Of a stretch of DNA of 16,866 bases, positions 6,252 through 14,292 are shown piece by piece; the first letter of the stretch is position 1, and each line of letters opens with the position of its first letter. A program made the translations under genes and the position numbers. This stretch comes from an uncultured Eubacteriales bacterium (GTDB taxonomy: Bacteria; Bacillota; Clostridia; Oscillospirales; CAG-272). The DNA lies in the NCBI GenBank assembly GCA_900547565.1, contig URHI01000029.1, positions 1 to 16,866 of the forward strand. Direction: 5' to 3'. The notes under the pieces were generated by a model that was given only the letters and a program-made list of their open reading frames with translations, did no database searches and was not told the DNA's origin.

Positions 6252-7490
6252 ATGACCGAAAAAGAGTTGATATCCATGTGTAACGCAGGGAGGAGCGTGC
6301 TTGCCGCCCTTGCGTCTCCCGAAGCACGGGACAAAATTCTGGCCGCCATACCCGGTGCACTGCTGGCGGCGCGGGAGCATATTCTGTCTGCCAATGCCCG
6401 CGATCTGGTTGCTGCGCGTGATAAGGGACTGTCGGCGGCAATGCTTGATCGGCTGACGCTGACTCCCGAACGGCTGGACGGTATTGCAGCCTCGGTCGAG
6501 CAGGTGCGTCAGTTACCTGACCCGCTCGGAATTGAATATGAGGATACCAGACCGAACGGTCTTCACATAACGCGCTGGCGTGTTCCGCTCGGTGTTATTG
6601 CCATGATATACGAGGCGCGTCCCAATGTCACGGTTGACGCATCGGTGCTGTGCCTTAAGAGCGGGAATGCCGTGATATTGCGGGGCGGAAGTGAGGCATT
6701 GAACACCAACCGGGCGATCGTTTCGGTGCTGCGCGAGGTGTTGACTCCCTTCGGCGCGCGTGACGCCGTTGCGCTGGTGGGAGACACCGACAGGCAGAGC
6801 GTCAATACAATGCTGACCATGCGCGGGTATATTGATCTGATTATTCCGCGTGGCGGTGCGGGACTGATCCGCAATGTCGTGGACAATTCGCGTGTGCCGG
6901 TCATTGAAACGGGTGCGGGGAACTGCCATGTTTACGTCCACAGAAGTGCCGATATTGATATGGCGGTGAATATCATAGTCAATGCCAAGACGTCGCGGCC
7001 GTCGGTGTGCAATGCGGCTGAAACGCTGTTGTGCGACAATGCCATAGCGCCCGAATTTCTGCCCCGCGCGGCGGCGGCTCTTGCGGCACGCGGTGTTGAG
7101 CTGCGTGCGTCGGCCTCGGCTATGCCCTATGTCGCGGGTGCCGTCCCTGCGACCGAGCAGGATTTTGCCACCGAGTACAACGACTATATTCTTGCAATAG
7201 GCACGGTGGAGGATGTTCGCGAGGCGGTCGCGCATATCAACAAATACGGTACGCGGCACAGCGAGGCTATTGTGGCTGAGGATGCGGCTGCGGTCGAGTA
7301 TTTTATGACGCATACTGATGCGGCGGCGCTTTATCACAATGCCTCTACCCGTTTCACCGACGGCGGCGTGTTCGGTATGGGCGCCGAAATAGGCATATCG
7401 ACGCAGAAGCTGCACGTTCGCGGCCCATTTGCAATGGAGGCGCTGACCACAACCCAGTACAGGGTGCTGGGCGACGGTCAGGTGCGGTGA
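6252..7490 (+). CDS. proA: Gamma-glutamyl phosphate reductase
   Basis: 412 residues, full length for ProA. It reduces gamma-glutamyl phosphate with NADPH to glutamate 5-semialdehyde, which cyclises to pyrroline-5-carboxylate for ProC. It has the aldehyde-dehydrogenase fold: RVPLGVIAMIYEARPNVT (110-127), the glycine-rich VILRGGSEA near 141-149, and the catalytic cysteine Cys253 in SRPSVCNAAETLL. The C-terminal GAEIGISTQKLHVRGP segment is characteristic of the family. The ATG at 6252 has AAAGG 9 bp upstream. It is divergent from proB-proC and is followed by a strong terminator at 7516-7552, so it is monocistronic. Confidence 0.95.
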   Translation: MTEKELISMCNAGRSVLAALASPEARDKILAAIPGALLAAREHILSANARDLVAARDKGLSAAMLDRLTLTPERLDGIAASVEQVRQLPDPLGIEYEDTRPNGLHITRWRVPLGVIAMIYEARPNVTVDASVLCLKSGNAVILRGGSEALNTNRAIVSVLREVLTPFGARDAVALVGDTDRQSVNTMLTMRGYIDLIIPRGGAGLIRNVVDNSRVPVIETGAGNCHVYVHRSADIDMAVNIIVNAKTSRPSVCNAAETLLCDNAIAPEFLPRAAAALAARGVELRASASAMPYVAGAVPATEQDFATEYNDYILAIGTVEDVREAVAHINKYGTRHSEAIVAEDAAAVEYFMTHTDAAALYHNASTRFTDGGVFGMGAEIGISTQKLHVRGPFAMEALTTTQYRVLGDGQVR

Positions 7491-7515
7491 GCGCAAATAT
7501 AAACAGAACAATACT

Positions 7516-7552
7516 TTCCCGCGGATGATACGGCATCCGCGGGAATATTTTC
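7516..7552 (+). terminator. Intrinsic terminator of proA
   Basis: A perfect 12-bp stem (7516-7527 with 7534-7545) and 6-base loop, followed by TATTTTC on the plus strand. It lies 25 bp after the proA stop codon and separates proA from ddh. Confidence 0.85.
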
Positions 7553-7620
7553 TGCTTGGTAAAAGCATATTTACGTCTCGCGTCATATACTGGCATATCA
7601 TACACAAACGGAGGTGTAAT

Positions 7621-8580
7621 ATGAGAATCGCAATAGCAGGCTACGGCAATGTAGGGCGCGGAGTTGAGGCCGCCGCAGGCGGCTTTCCCGATCTCGTACT
7701 GAGCGGAATATTCACACGGCGGCCGCGTGAGGTTGCGGAGCAGACTAATGTTCCGGTCTGGCCGTACAACGATGCCGCACAGCACGTCGGCGAGGTCGAC
7801 ACCGTAATTATCTGCGGCGGCAGCGCAGACGACCTGCCGGTCATGTCGCCGTATTTTGCGCGGTATTACAATATTGCAGACAGCTTTGATTCACACGAGA
7901 ACATGTCCGAGCACATCGCCAGAGTGGACTTGGCGGCGCGGGGTGGAGGACATGTCGCCGTGACGGCGGCGGGCTGGGATCCGGGACTTATGTCGCTGGC
8001 ACGGCTGTATTTTGCCGCCGTACTGCCGGGTGGTGAGACGCTTACACGCTGGGGCCCCGGAGTAAGCCGCGGACACACGGAGGTGCTCAGGCGTATGCAC
8101 GGCGTGGCCGAGGCGGTGCAGTTTACGGTACCGGACAAATGTGTTGATATGCCTGACCTTCCTGAGAGTGGCAATTTCGCAGGCGGCTCTGATAGCGACC
8201 TGCGTCAAGCGCACCGCCGGGAGTGCTATATTGTCCCGCTTCCGGGGACTGATACTGACTCGCTGGCCGATGCGATACGCCGTCACCCCTATTTTGAAGG
8301 CTATAAGACCGATATCAGTTTTGTTACACAGGACGAGTTTGATGCTATAGGTAACACCGATCGCCACGGTGGACTTGTGGTGCGTCGTGGCGACTGCGGA
8401 GGACTTTGCAGTCTGACCTTCAAGGCCGCGCTGGCATCCAACTCCCGCTTTACCGGTTCGGTGCTGTGCGCCGCCGCCCGCGCCGCAGACAGGCTGGCCG
8501 GCAAGGGCCGGACAGGATGCTTTACACTTGCTGATATCCCACCGGTCCTGCTCTCGGGAGATGAGACGGTGATGTGGTAA
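7621..8580 (+). CDS. ddh: meso-Diaminopimelate dehydrogenase
   Basis: 319 residues. It reversibly converts L-2-amino-6-oxopimelate (tetrahydrodipicolinate) + NH3 + NADPH to meso-2,6-diaminopimelate, the one-step route to the lysine and peptidoglycan precursor. Features: Rossmann IAGYGNVGRG (5-14), the substrate-site ADSFDSH, the family signature AAGWDPGLMSLAR and WGPGVSRGHTE, and HGGLVVRRGD towards the C-terminus. The start at 7621 is chosen because GGAGGTG lies 6 bp upstream and the Rossmann strand begins at residue 2. The frame stays open back to 7525, but that extension runs through the proA terminator. No clear promoter is visible in the roughly 70 bp after the terminator. It is followed by a cluster of palindromic repeats instead of a simple terminator. 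Confidence 0.92.
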   Translation: MRIAIAGYGNVGRGVEAAAGGFPDLVLSGIFTRRPREVAEQTNVPVWPYNDAAQHVGEVDTVIICGGSADDLPVMSPYFARYYNIADSFDSHENMSEHIARVDLAARGGGHVAVTAAGWDPGLMSLARLYFAAVLPGGETLTRWGPGVSRGHTEVLRRMHGVAEAVQFTVPDKCVDMPDLPESGNFAGGSDSDLRQAHRRECYIVPLPGTDTDSLADAIRRHPYFEGYKTDISFVTQDEFDAIGNTDRHGGLVVRRGDCGGLCSLTFKAALASNSRFTGSVLCAAARAADRLAGKGRTGCFTLADIPPVLLSGDETVMW

Positions 8581-8581
8581 T

Positions 8582-8674
8582 TTGAAGGGGTTTCACGCCC
8601 TGCGGGGCGCGCCGAGGGCTGCTCGCCCTCGACCTCGGGCGCTTTTTGGGAAAAGCGCCGCAAAAACCTTTCAA
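8582..8674. repeat. Palindromic element with three internal hairpins
   Basis: Imperfect outer arms (8582-8593 with 8663-8674, TTGAAGGGGTTT-like against AAACCTTTCAA) enclose three hairpins: 8596-8609 (5-bp stem), 8613-8631 (7-bp stem CGAGGGC/GCCCTCG) and 8638-8659 (perfect 9-bp stem GGCGCTTTT/AAAAGCGCC). It starts 2 bp after the ddh stop. It looks like a non-coding REP- or MITE-type repeat; no second copy lies in the window. It may also serve as the ddh 3' end. Confidence 0.6.
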
Positions 8675-8676
8675 CA

Positions 8677-8778
8677 AAGGAAAATATAACGCTTATCTTC
8701 AAAAGACGTAAGTACAAGCTTAACCGTTCAAACGCTTTAGCATAACTTCACGTCTGTCCGCTTACCCTATATTTCCTT
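8677..8778. repeat. Nested inverted-repeat element
   Basis: Terminal arms AAGGAAAATATA (8677-8688) and TATATTTCCTT (8768-8778) are inverted with one indel. A second nested pair, AGACGTAAGT (8704-8713) and ACTTCACGTCT (8745-8755), again differs by one indel. No coding frame with a ribosome site lies inside. The structure suggests a small non-autonomous element or a long structured RNA. Confidence 0.45.
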
Positions 8779-8800
8779 CTTGGTGAAAGTTCTTGGTGGT

Positions 8801-8853
8801 CAAGGCCACTTCTTTCAAGAAGGAGCCTTGCGGGGTCCGGGGCGGTGCCCCGG
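8801..8853. repeat. Two adjacent hairpins, REP-like
   Basis: The hairpin at 8801-8830 has CAAGGC/GCCTTG and CTTCTT/AAGAAG arms with a 2-bp mismatch between. The one at 8837-8853 is a perfect 7-bp stem CCGGGGC/GCCCCGG with a 3-base loop. They lie 18 bp beyond the stop of the minus-strand lipoprotein and could terminate or protect its mRNA, but no U-run follows on either strand. Two copies of TTCTTGGTG (8777-8785, 8790-8798) precede them. Confidence 0.55.
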
Positions 8854-8870
8854 TAATGAGTTGCCGGTAT

Positions 8871-9461
8871 TTACTCCGTAAGTGCGCCTTTATCGGGCAG
8901 AGGGGCGCCGGCCACCTGCTTATCCTGCCTGACAACTACAACCTTTTCACCCGAATAGCTGCCGTTCACGGGCACCAGATACACAAACCGCCCGAGATCC
9001 TCCAGTGGAGAGTCGCCCAGCGTGCCGTTAAAGCTGACAGTAACACCGTCATCCGATTTTGTTGCACTGCAATCAAAAATCCAGTCAGAGCAAGACGCAG
9101 TGGCAAGCACGGCGATAATATATGCGTCATTGAAATAGTCTTCACTGTATGTACCGGCGACAAAATCGCTGTACGCTGAGCCGTTGAGATAGCGCAGGCA
9201 ATACCAGTTTTCCGGATCGGACACATAGCTGTACACTTCTGTAAGTTCCTGAAAACTGTTAATAATGAAATATTCGGTGCGCCAACTGCCATCCTGCATC
9301 CCCGGGCCGGCAAAAAAGCCGGATATAATCCCGGCCGGCGCGGAATCGCCAATCGGTTGGATACTTGAAGAGGAGGTGCTTATTTCACCGCCCGGCGTTG
9401 TTGCACAACCCGCGAGAACAATAAAAAGGCCTATTATAACACACGCAATTGTTTTTTTCAT
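8871..9461 (-). CDS. Lipoprotein of unknown function
   Basis: 196 residues when started at 9461. That ATG is chosen over the one at 9467 because the AGGAGG site is 7 bp from it but only one base from the other. Residues 1-18 are a signal peptide, and lipobox VLAGC gives lipidated Cys19. A Ser-rich spacer follows (about 26-32), then a roughly 150-residue domain with alternating strands: TEYFIINSFQELTEVYSY, YFNDAYIIAVL near the middle, and a last strand pair FVYLVPV...EKVVVVRQD. Two Cys in ATASCSDWIFDCS could form a disulphide. The pattern faintly recalls small PrcB-like or copper-amine-oxidase-like secreted domains, but I do not recognise it with confidence. It is monocistronic, with its own consensus promoter. 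Confidence 0.8.
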   Translation of the reverse strand: MKKTIACVIIGLFIVLAGCATTPGGEISTSSSSIQPIGDSAPAGIISGFFAGPGMQDGSWRTEYFIINSFQELTEVYSYVSDPENWYCLRYLNGSAYSDFVAGTYSEDYFNDAYIIAVLATASCSDWIFDCSATKSDDGVTVSFNGTLGDSPLEDLGRFVYLVPVNGSYSGEKVVVVRQDKQVAGAPLPDKGALTE

Positions 9462-9513
9462 TTTCATTCCTCCTACAGATCTATTGATACCGAGAGCAGA
9501 CCACCCTCGCTTT

Positions 9514-9542
9514 ATTATACCATACTTTGGAAGTAATGTCAA
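9514..9542 (-). promoter_or_regulatory. Full-consensus sigma-A promoter of lipoprotein 8871-9461
   Basis: Minus strand: TTGACA (9537-9542), a 17-bp spacer and TATAAT (9514-9519), a perfect match in both boxes and spacing. It gives a leader of about 46 nt and predicts strong constitutive transcription unless repressed. Confidence 0.9.
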
Positions 9543-9657
9543 CCGAGTGCTACCTTCGCCGCTGCGTGCCTCATAGAGAAAAAAACGTTGAAAAAGCATG
9601 AGTATAATTCTTTTTGTTCTTCCGCACCTCTGAGATTTTCGTCATATTATACAGAAA

Positions 9658-9694
9658 CCCCCTCGTACAGTTAGGTCTGCGCGAAGGGATTTTT
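9658..9694. terminator. Possible bidirectional terminator hairpin
   Basis: CCCCTCG...CGAAGGG arms with inner CAG/CTG pairing and a short loop. On minus, the direction of the leucine-rich-repeat gene that ends at 9748, one mismatch becomes a G-U pair and GGGGGTTTCTG follows. On plus, ATTTTTG follows but the stem has a mismatch. It lies about 55 bp after the gene. Otherwise 9543-9747 holds only A/T-rich DNA. Confidence 0.4.
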
Positions 9695-9747
9695 GTGTAA
9701 TATTACCGAGTATATGCGAACAGATAATTGTAAGCTCGCAACCCGCG

Positions 9748-10839
9748 TTATTTTGTTACTATGCCTGCCTCGGTCAGCGGAGAGTTCTGCTCACCGATAA
9801 CCACGGCTTTCCAGCCGTCCGCCGTGCCGTTGTAGTTCACCCGGCTCAGTGCCGTGCAGCCGTCAAAGCAGCGCAGGTATACATTTCTGAGGCTGGAGGG
9901 CAGCGTGATCGTCGCCAGCGCGGTGCAGTCGCAGAAGGTGGCGCCGCACTCATTGCTGTCTTCAATATATCCTATCGACACGACTCCCTCTGGAATGACG
10001 ATCTCGGTCAGCGCGGTGCACTTCTGGAAGGTACTTGCACCGAGGAAGGTGAGCCCGGTTCCGAGGTCAACCTCCTTAAGATGCGCACAGGAGCGGAAGG
10101 TGTAGTCACCTAGCGAGGTAACGCCCGTCATGCTGACGCTCTCAAGGCTGACCGCATATGCAAATGCAAAATCGGAAACTGTTTTTACGCTTTCGGGAAT
10201 GGTATAGCTCTTGTCGGCACGGCCGGTAGGATAGTATACCAGCGTTGCCTTGTCAGCCGAGAACAGCACACCGTCAACAGCCGCAAAGGCAGAATTTCCG
10301 GCGGCGACCTCAACCTTGTTCAGTTTTGTGCAGGAGCCGAATGCATTGGTCCCCATTTCGGTCAGCGCGACGGGAAGCCCGATGCTGTCAAGCTCGCTGC
10401 AGCCGTAAAACGCATACCTGCCTATGCTTTTAAGCGTGGACGGAAGCGTGACGTTTTTCAGCTGCGCACACCCCATAAACGCTTTTTCGCCGATAGCGGT
10501 AACACCCTCGGGAATGACAACTCCGGTAATAGTCACCATGCCGTTAAAAGCTTCGTCTGCAATGACGGTTACTTTTTTACCGTCGTACTCGTCCAAAATT
10601 TTGATCTCACCCACCGGCGTGTCACAGCCGATGACCTCGGCGTGATCGTCATAAACCTTGTACAGCACCTCATTGACGAGCATGGTGTCGGGATTTTTAA
10701 GCTCGCTGTCTATCTGTGACAGTATATCCTGAAGATTTGTAGTGGTATCATCGGTCTTGCCGGGATTCCGGCTGACGCACGATGCAGCAGTAAGCATCAG
10801 CGCCGCAAGCAGCACCGACGTAATAATTATTTTTTTCAT
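9748..10839 (-). CDS. BspA-type leucine-rich repeat lipoprotein
   Basis: 363 residues. The signal peptide ends in lipobox TAASC with lipidated Cys21. A short linker follows, then a region (about 58-345) of 22- to 24-residue LRR_5/BspA repeats of the form I-x-x-x-A-F-x-G-C-x-x-L-x-x-V-x-L-P-x-x-L-x-x-I-G. Clear units include GEKAFMGCAQLKNVTLP, RYAFYGCSELDSIGLP, TNAFGSCTKLNKVEV, DYTFRSCAHLKEVDLG and STFQKCTALTEIVIPEG. Such proteins form curved solenoids on the outer surface and in known cases mediate adhesion or binding to host or other bacterial surfaces. The ligand here is unknown. A mid-protein VDGVLFSADKATLVYYP segment is a common interruption in this family. It has its own promoter (10879-10907), and AAAGG lies about 10 bp before the ATG. 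Confidence 0.9.
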   Translation of the reverse strand: MKKIIITSVLLAALMLTAASCVSRNPGKTDDTTTNLQDILSQIDSELKNPDTMLVNEVLYKVYDDHAEVIGCDTPVGEIKILDEYDGKKVTVIADEAFNGMVTITGVVIPEGVTAIGEKAFMGCAQLKNVTLPSTLKSIGRYAFYGCSELDSIGLPVALTEMGTNAFGSCTKLNKVEVAAGNSAFAAVDGVLFSADKATLVYYPTGRADKSYTIPESVKTVSDFAFAYAVSLESVSMTGVTSLGDYTFRSCAHLKEVDLGTGLTFLGASTFQKCTALTEIVIPEGVVSIGYIEDSNECGATFCDCTALATITLPSSLRNVYLRCFDGCTALSRVNYNGTADGWKAVVIGEQNSPLTEAGIVTK

Positions 10840-10878
10840 TTAATATCTGCCTTTCTGTATCACAATCAGTCAATTAAT

Positions 10879-10907
10879 ATTTTATCGCAAAAACAAACAT
10901 TTGTCAA
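10879..10907 (-). promoter_or_regulatory. Sigma-A promoter of the LRR lipoprotein
   Basis: Minus strand: perfect -35 TTGACA (10902-10907), a 17-bp spacer and -10 TAAAAT (10879-10884). The predicted leader is about 33 nt. Confidence 0.85.
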
Positions 10908-10939
10908 TGCCCGCAGGTGTTGAAGTTGTGAACTTGATG

Positions 10940-12790
10940 TTACTTTACTGAAAAAATTGAGTTAACATATGCTGATATTACATCTGCCTGCTTGATATAT
11001 CCGGTTTTGGAAAGGTGTACAACGTCGGTGATCATCAGCCGTCCGGTATCCGAGTAATCTGAAAGCCTTACCTCCTCGCGCACACGGTCGTCTTGCTCAT
11101 TTATGACCAGATTGGCGGGTATAATATAAATCCCCTCGGCTTCACGTCCGCCGAAAGCTTGCGTCAGGCGCTCAAAATACCCGGCCTGTGCGTGGCGGGT
11201 AAAGGCCGCATCAAAAGCATAACCGAGGCAGAAGCCGTCGGCAGGAGCCAGATATTCGGTCATGATAAACACCCGGACCTGTTTTCCGCGGGACTTGCCG
11301 GCGGCGGTTACCGATTCGACAAGCCGGGAGTAGTTGTTCACCGACAACGCACTGTAGCCGTCGTTTGCGCCGAGATAGAACACCACAAGATCGGGACATT
11401 CAAAGCCATTGGCGGTCAGATAGTAATCAAAATCGAACTCCGACGTCTTGGGGTTGAAAAATGCATTGTCCTGCTTGACCGCCGAAGCATATGACAGATA
11501 ATTTGAGGTGCTCCAGGCACCGCGCCCCTCGTGCGCGTTGCCGGCGGCTGTTTTTTTGGTTCCGATAAGCGTCAGCGAAGCGCCCCATGTGGATTTCAGG
11601 CGGTTGACCAGTGTGCCGTCCGACACGCGACTGTCGCCGATCACCAGCGCACTGATAATGATATTTTCCCGCGCCTCGGATATCAGGCTTACTGTCTTGG
11701 TGTATATCACCACCGGGCGGCCATCGATGTACTTACGCAATGTGACGGTCAACTCGGCCTTCTCGGCCGCGGTGGGCGTTATTGCAACGGAATCTGCCGT
11801 AACAACTTTTTTTCCTGTGCCGCTGTAGTCGAACGTCACAGACACGCCCTCTCCCGGCCATTCCATGAACTGCCCTGTCTCAAAGCTCATCTGCTGTCCC
11901 ACCATAAGGCGGCAGCTGTCAGGCAGATTGACATCGGGTATATCCACATTTCCGAGATTGACCGCACCGTTTTCCGACACCACCTCAAGGTAGGCACTGG
12001 AGGCATAGCACACCTGACCGTTGTACAGCACCTTGCTCCACTTGTTGCCGTCCCGGCCGATGCCGATGCGCACAAGCTCACTGCCCATAGTCAGATATGT
12101 GATGATACGGCTGTCTGTCGTGTTAGGGGCAGAACGTATGTTCAGCGCCCCTGCGGTAACCGACACTATCTGGTTGACAACAGTATAGCCGTCCTCGTCT
12201 GTCTCACCCGGCTCACCGTTGCCGCCTGTTCCCCCATTGTTTGCACCGGTATTTTCGGTGACACCGATGTATCCTGCGTCCATAACCGTACCGTTGGTCA
12301 GCCTGACAATAAGATGCCGCTCGGCGTTGACCTGCACCGACGCAATTCCGACACCCGCCGTGCCCTCCTGCTGATGCGTTCCCATAAGCTCGGCAACCCA
12401 TTCCGCCTCACTGCCCGTATAGCCGTTTTCAACCGCGCTTTGATAGGCGGATTTTCCATTCTCGCCGTCCTTGCCATCCTTGCCGCTCAGACTTGCAAGC
12501 CACTCCTCGGCCGTGCCCTGAAAACCTGCCTGGCAGGCCAACTCGTATGCCGAGGCACCGTCCTTGCCGTCATGACCGTCGGCCCCCTTGAGCGACTCCA
12601 CCCACTGAGCCTCACCGACACCGGTCAGTCCGTTTTTAACAGCCAGCTCGTAAGCGGACAGCCCGTCCCGGCCGCAGGAGGACAGCGTCAGTACGGCGGC
12701 GAGCACCGCCGCCAGCAGCAATGCCGGTCTGAGCCGTGACTTTCTTGATATATTACCTGAATCGTTCATATTTATGCACGCATGCGCCAT
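10940..12790 (-). CDS. Lipoprotein with stalk repeats, SH3b domain and SGNH/GDSL hydrolase domain
   Basis: 616 residues. The ATG at 12790 fits the GGGGGA ribosome site better than the one at 12796. A basic leader and hydrophobic stretch (20-36) end in lipobox LSSC, giving lipidated Cys39. Residues about 43-137 hold three copies of a SAYELAVxNG-x-G-xx-EW-xx-SLKG unit separated by GKDGKDG collagen-like links, a known stalk pattern. Residues about 208-270 are an SH3b domain (ALNIRSAPN...) of the kind that binds peptidoglycan. The C-terminal SGNH hydrolase domain (about 382-616) has Ser387 in VIGDSRVSDG, HEGRGAW as block II, Gly474/Asn476 in LGANDG and Asp589/His592 in DVVHLSKTGY, so all catalytic blocks are present. 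It probably removes ester groups, such as acetyl, from cell-wall or extracellular glycans. The gene lies 17 bp after the sulfatase and shares its promoter. Confidence 0.88.
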   Translation of the reverse strand: MAHACINMNDSGNISRKSRLRPALLLAAVLAAVLTLSSCGRDGLSAYELAVKNGLTGVGEAQWVESLKGADGHDGKDGASAYELACQAGFQGTAEEWLASLSGKDGKDGENGKSAYQSAVENGYTGSEAEWVAELMGTHQQEGTAGVGIASVQVNAERHLIVRLTNGTVMDAGYIGVTENTGANNGGTGGNGEPGETDEDGYTVVNQIVSVTAGALNIRSAPNTTDSRIITYLTMGSELVRIGIGRDGNKWSKVLYNGQVCYASSAYLEVVSENGAVNLGNVDIPDVNLPDSCRLMVGQQMSFETGQFMEWPGEGVSVTFDYSGTGKKVVTADSVAITPTAAEKAELTVTLRKYIDGRPVVIYTKTVSLISEARENIIISALVIGDSRVSDGTLVNRLKSTWGASLTLIGTKKTAAGNAHEGRGAWSTSNYLSYASAVKQDNAFFNPKTSEFDFDYYLTANGFECPDLVVFYLGANDGYSALSVNNYSRLVESVTAAGKSRGKQVRVFIMTEYLAPADGFCLGYAFDAAFTRHAQAGYFERLTQAFGGREAEGIYIIPANLVINEQDDRVREEVRLSDYSDTGRLMITDVVHLSKTGYIKQADVISAYVNSIFSVK

Positions 12791-12807
12791 TTTCATATCC
12801 CCCGGCC

Positions 12808-14292
12808 TTATTTTTTCCAGTCATTCACCTGATTGACCATGGACGTGCCCTTAGGCTGATCCACACCGTGCAGCTCTGCCTGCTCATAGCGACGGTATTG
12901 CTCCCAGTATTGCTGACCGTAAATATGCTGCTGCTCGTCCCACTCATCGCAGAATTGCTTCATTCTGCGGCGCAGGCGCCCGACTATACCGTCATAGCCT
13001 GAAAAATCAAACAGATTGTACATTTCCCACGGATCGCTCTGCAGATCAAACAGCTGTGTCAGCTTGAGGTTTTCCGTGCGGTACTCTATCAGCTTATAGT
13101 GCCCGTCGGCAACGCCGCGTATGCGCGCCTGGAAGGCGTAATATATCTCCGGCCGCGTCACAAGAGCGGCGTCCTCGAACATCCCCGCAAAGCTGATACC
13201 GTCAACACTGCCGGGAATGTCAAGCCCACACAGCCGGCACAGCGTCGGAAAAATGTCAAGCAAATATACATACTGCGACCGTATCTCTCCGCGCGGGATA
13301 CCCGGCCCGCGCATAATAAGCGGCACATTGGTGCTGTGCTCGTACACATTCTGCTTGCCCATCAGCCCGTGCTGACCTATTGCCAGTCCGTTGTCGCCGC
13401 AAAACACAATAATTGTGTCGTCGTACATGCCGCGGTGCCGGAGCGCGTCGAACACACGGCCGATGCAGTCGTCTATGTGGCTTATCATGGCGTAATAATC
13501 GGCAATATGGCGCCGTATTTCGTCGGGACGGCGGGGGAACGCGGCCGTAGCCTCATCACGCCCCTTGTCCGACCAGCCGAAGCTGAAATCCGGCATGGGG
13601 CGGAAATTAGGCGGCAGTGTTATATCATCCGGATTGTACATATTGCGGTATTTTTCAGGCATGGTGCGCGGATCGTGCGGCGCCAGCGTTGACAGATACA
13701 TGAAAAACGGCGCTTCGCTGTTATAATTCTCGATAAACTCCACCGCGTCGCCTGTGAACAGCTCTGTCGAATGTACCCCCGCATGGATTTTATCTGCCAA
13801 CACCCGAACGGGCGTCATGTTTGCCGAAAAATTGGGGACAAAGGGTATTTCGTGGTCATATCTTCCGTCACTGCGGTAGTCACACACCGGCACGTTCCAG
13901 TGATCCCACATGCCGCCGAAAAAAATGTCCTTACCGCCGTTGAAGCTGCGTGAAAAGCCCTCGGTGCCGTTGTGCCATTTGCCCACCCCGAAGCAGTTGT
14001 AGCCGCCGTGCAGAAAAGACTCCCCCATCGTGGCGCAGTCATCTGGAATGGTCTTGCCGTTATCCTTGAAATTGAAAAGCGTTTTGCCTGTGTTTATCAT
14101 GGCGCGGCTGGGCATACATACCGCTGATGCCGTGCCTCCGGGTATGTGTGCACCGGTGAATGACGTACCTTCCCTGACAAGGCTGTCGAGATTGGGTGTG
14201 ATTATTTCGTCATTGCCGAGCGCGTGGACGGTTCCGGCGCGCTGGTCATCGGTCAGTATAAAAACAACATTGGGGCGTCCGGTTAATGCCAT
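12808..14292 (-). CDS. Cysteine-type sulfatase (alkaline phosphatase superfamily), cytoplasmic
   Basis: 494 residues, COG3119-like. It hydrolyses sulfate esters. NVVFILTDDQ (8-17) supplies the metal-binding D15/D16. CMPSR (59-63) is the C-x-P-x-R signature whose Cys59 must be converted to formylglycine, in anaerobes usually by a radical-SAM anSME; no such gene is in the window. FCGDNG and GKQNVYEHSTNVPL supply further metal and active-site residues, and RGVADGHYKLIEY...LFDLQSDPWEMYNL is the usual C-terminal subdomain. There is no signal peptide, so it probably acts on imported sulfated sugars such as mucin or glycosaminoglycan fragments. The start at 14292 is set by GGAG 6 bp upstream and by the PNVVFILTDD strand beginning at residue 7; the frame is open back to 14325 through repeat DNA. 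It is the first gene of an operon with the SGNH lipoprotein. Its leader is the repeated 80-bp element. Confidence 0.92.
   Translation of the reverse strand: MALTGRPNVVFILTDDQRAGTVHALGNDEIITPNLDSLVREGTSFTGAHIPGGTASAVCMPSRAMINTGKTLFNFKDNGKTIPDDCATMGESFLHGGYNCFGVGKWHNGTEGFSRSFNGGKDIFFGGMWDHWNVPVCDYRSDGRYDHEIPFVPNFSANMTPVRVLADKIHAGVHSTELFTGDAVEFIENYNSEAPFFMYLSTLAPHDPRTMPEKYRNMYNPDDITLPPNFRPMPDFSFGWSDKGRDEATAAFPRRPDEIRRHIADYYAMISHIDDCIGRVFDALRHRGMYDDTIIVFCGDNGLAIGQHGLMGKQNVYEHSTNVPLIMRGPGIPRGEIRSQYVYLLDIFPTLCRLCGLDIPGSVDGISFAGMFEDAALVTRPEIYYAFQARIRGVADGHYKLIEYRTENLKLTQLFDLQSDPWEMYNLFDFSGYDGIVGRLRRRMKQFCDEWDEQQHIYGQQYWEQYRRYEQAELHGVDQPKGTSMVNQVNDWKK

Noticed and set aside
6513..7607. A 364-codon open frame on minus, antisense to proA
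   Set aside because: Basic, low-order composition and no family motif, while proA on plus is complete and has promoter, ribosome site and terminator.
7525..7620. Upstream extension of ddh
   Set aside because: The frame is open but overlaps the proA terminator, lacks a ribosome site, and adds residues before a Rossmann strand that normally starts the protein.
9462..9599. Upstream extension of lipoprotein 8871-9461
   Set aside because: It would include the full-consensus promoter and place 46 residues before a signal peptide.
11531..12739. A 402-codon open frame on plus, antisense to the SGNH lipoprotein
   Set aside because: His- and Arg-rich composition, no domain, no ribosome site; it is a by-product of the G/C-rich minus gene with its clear domains.
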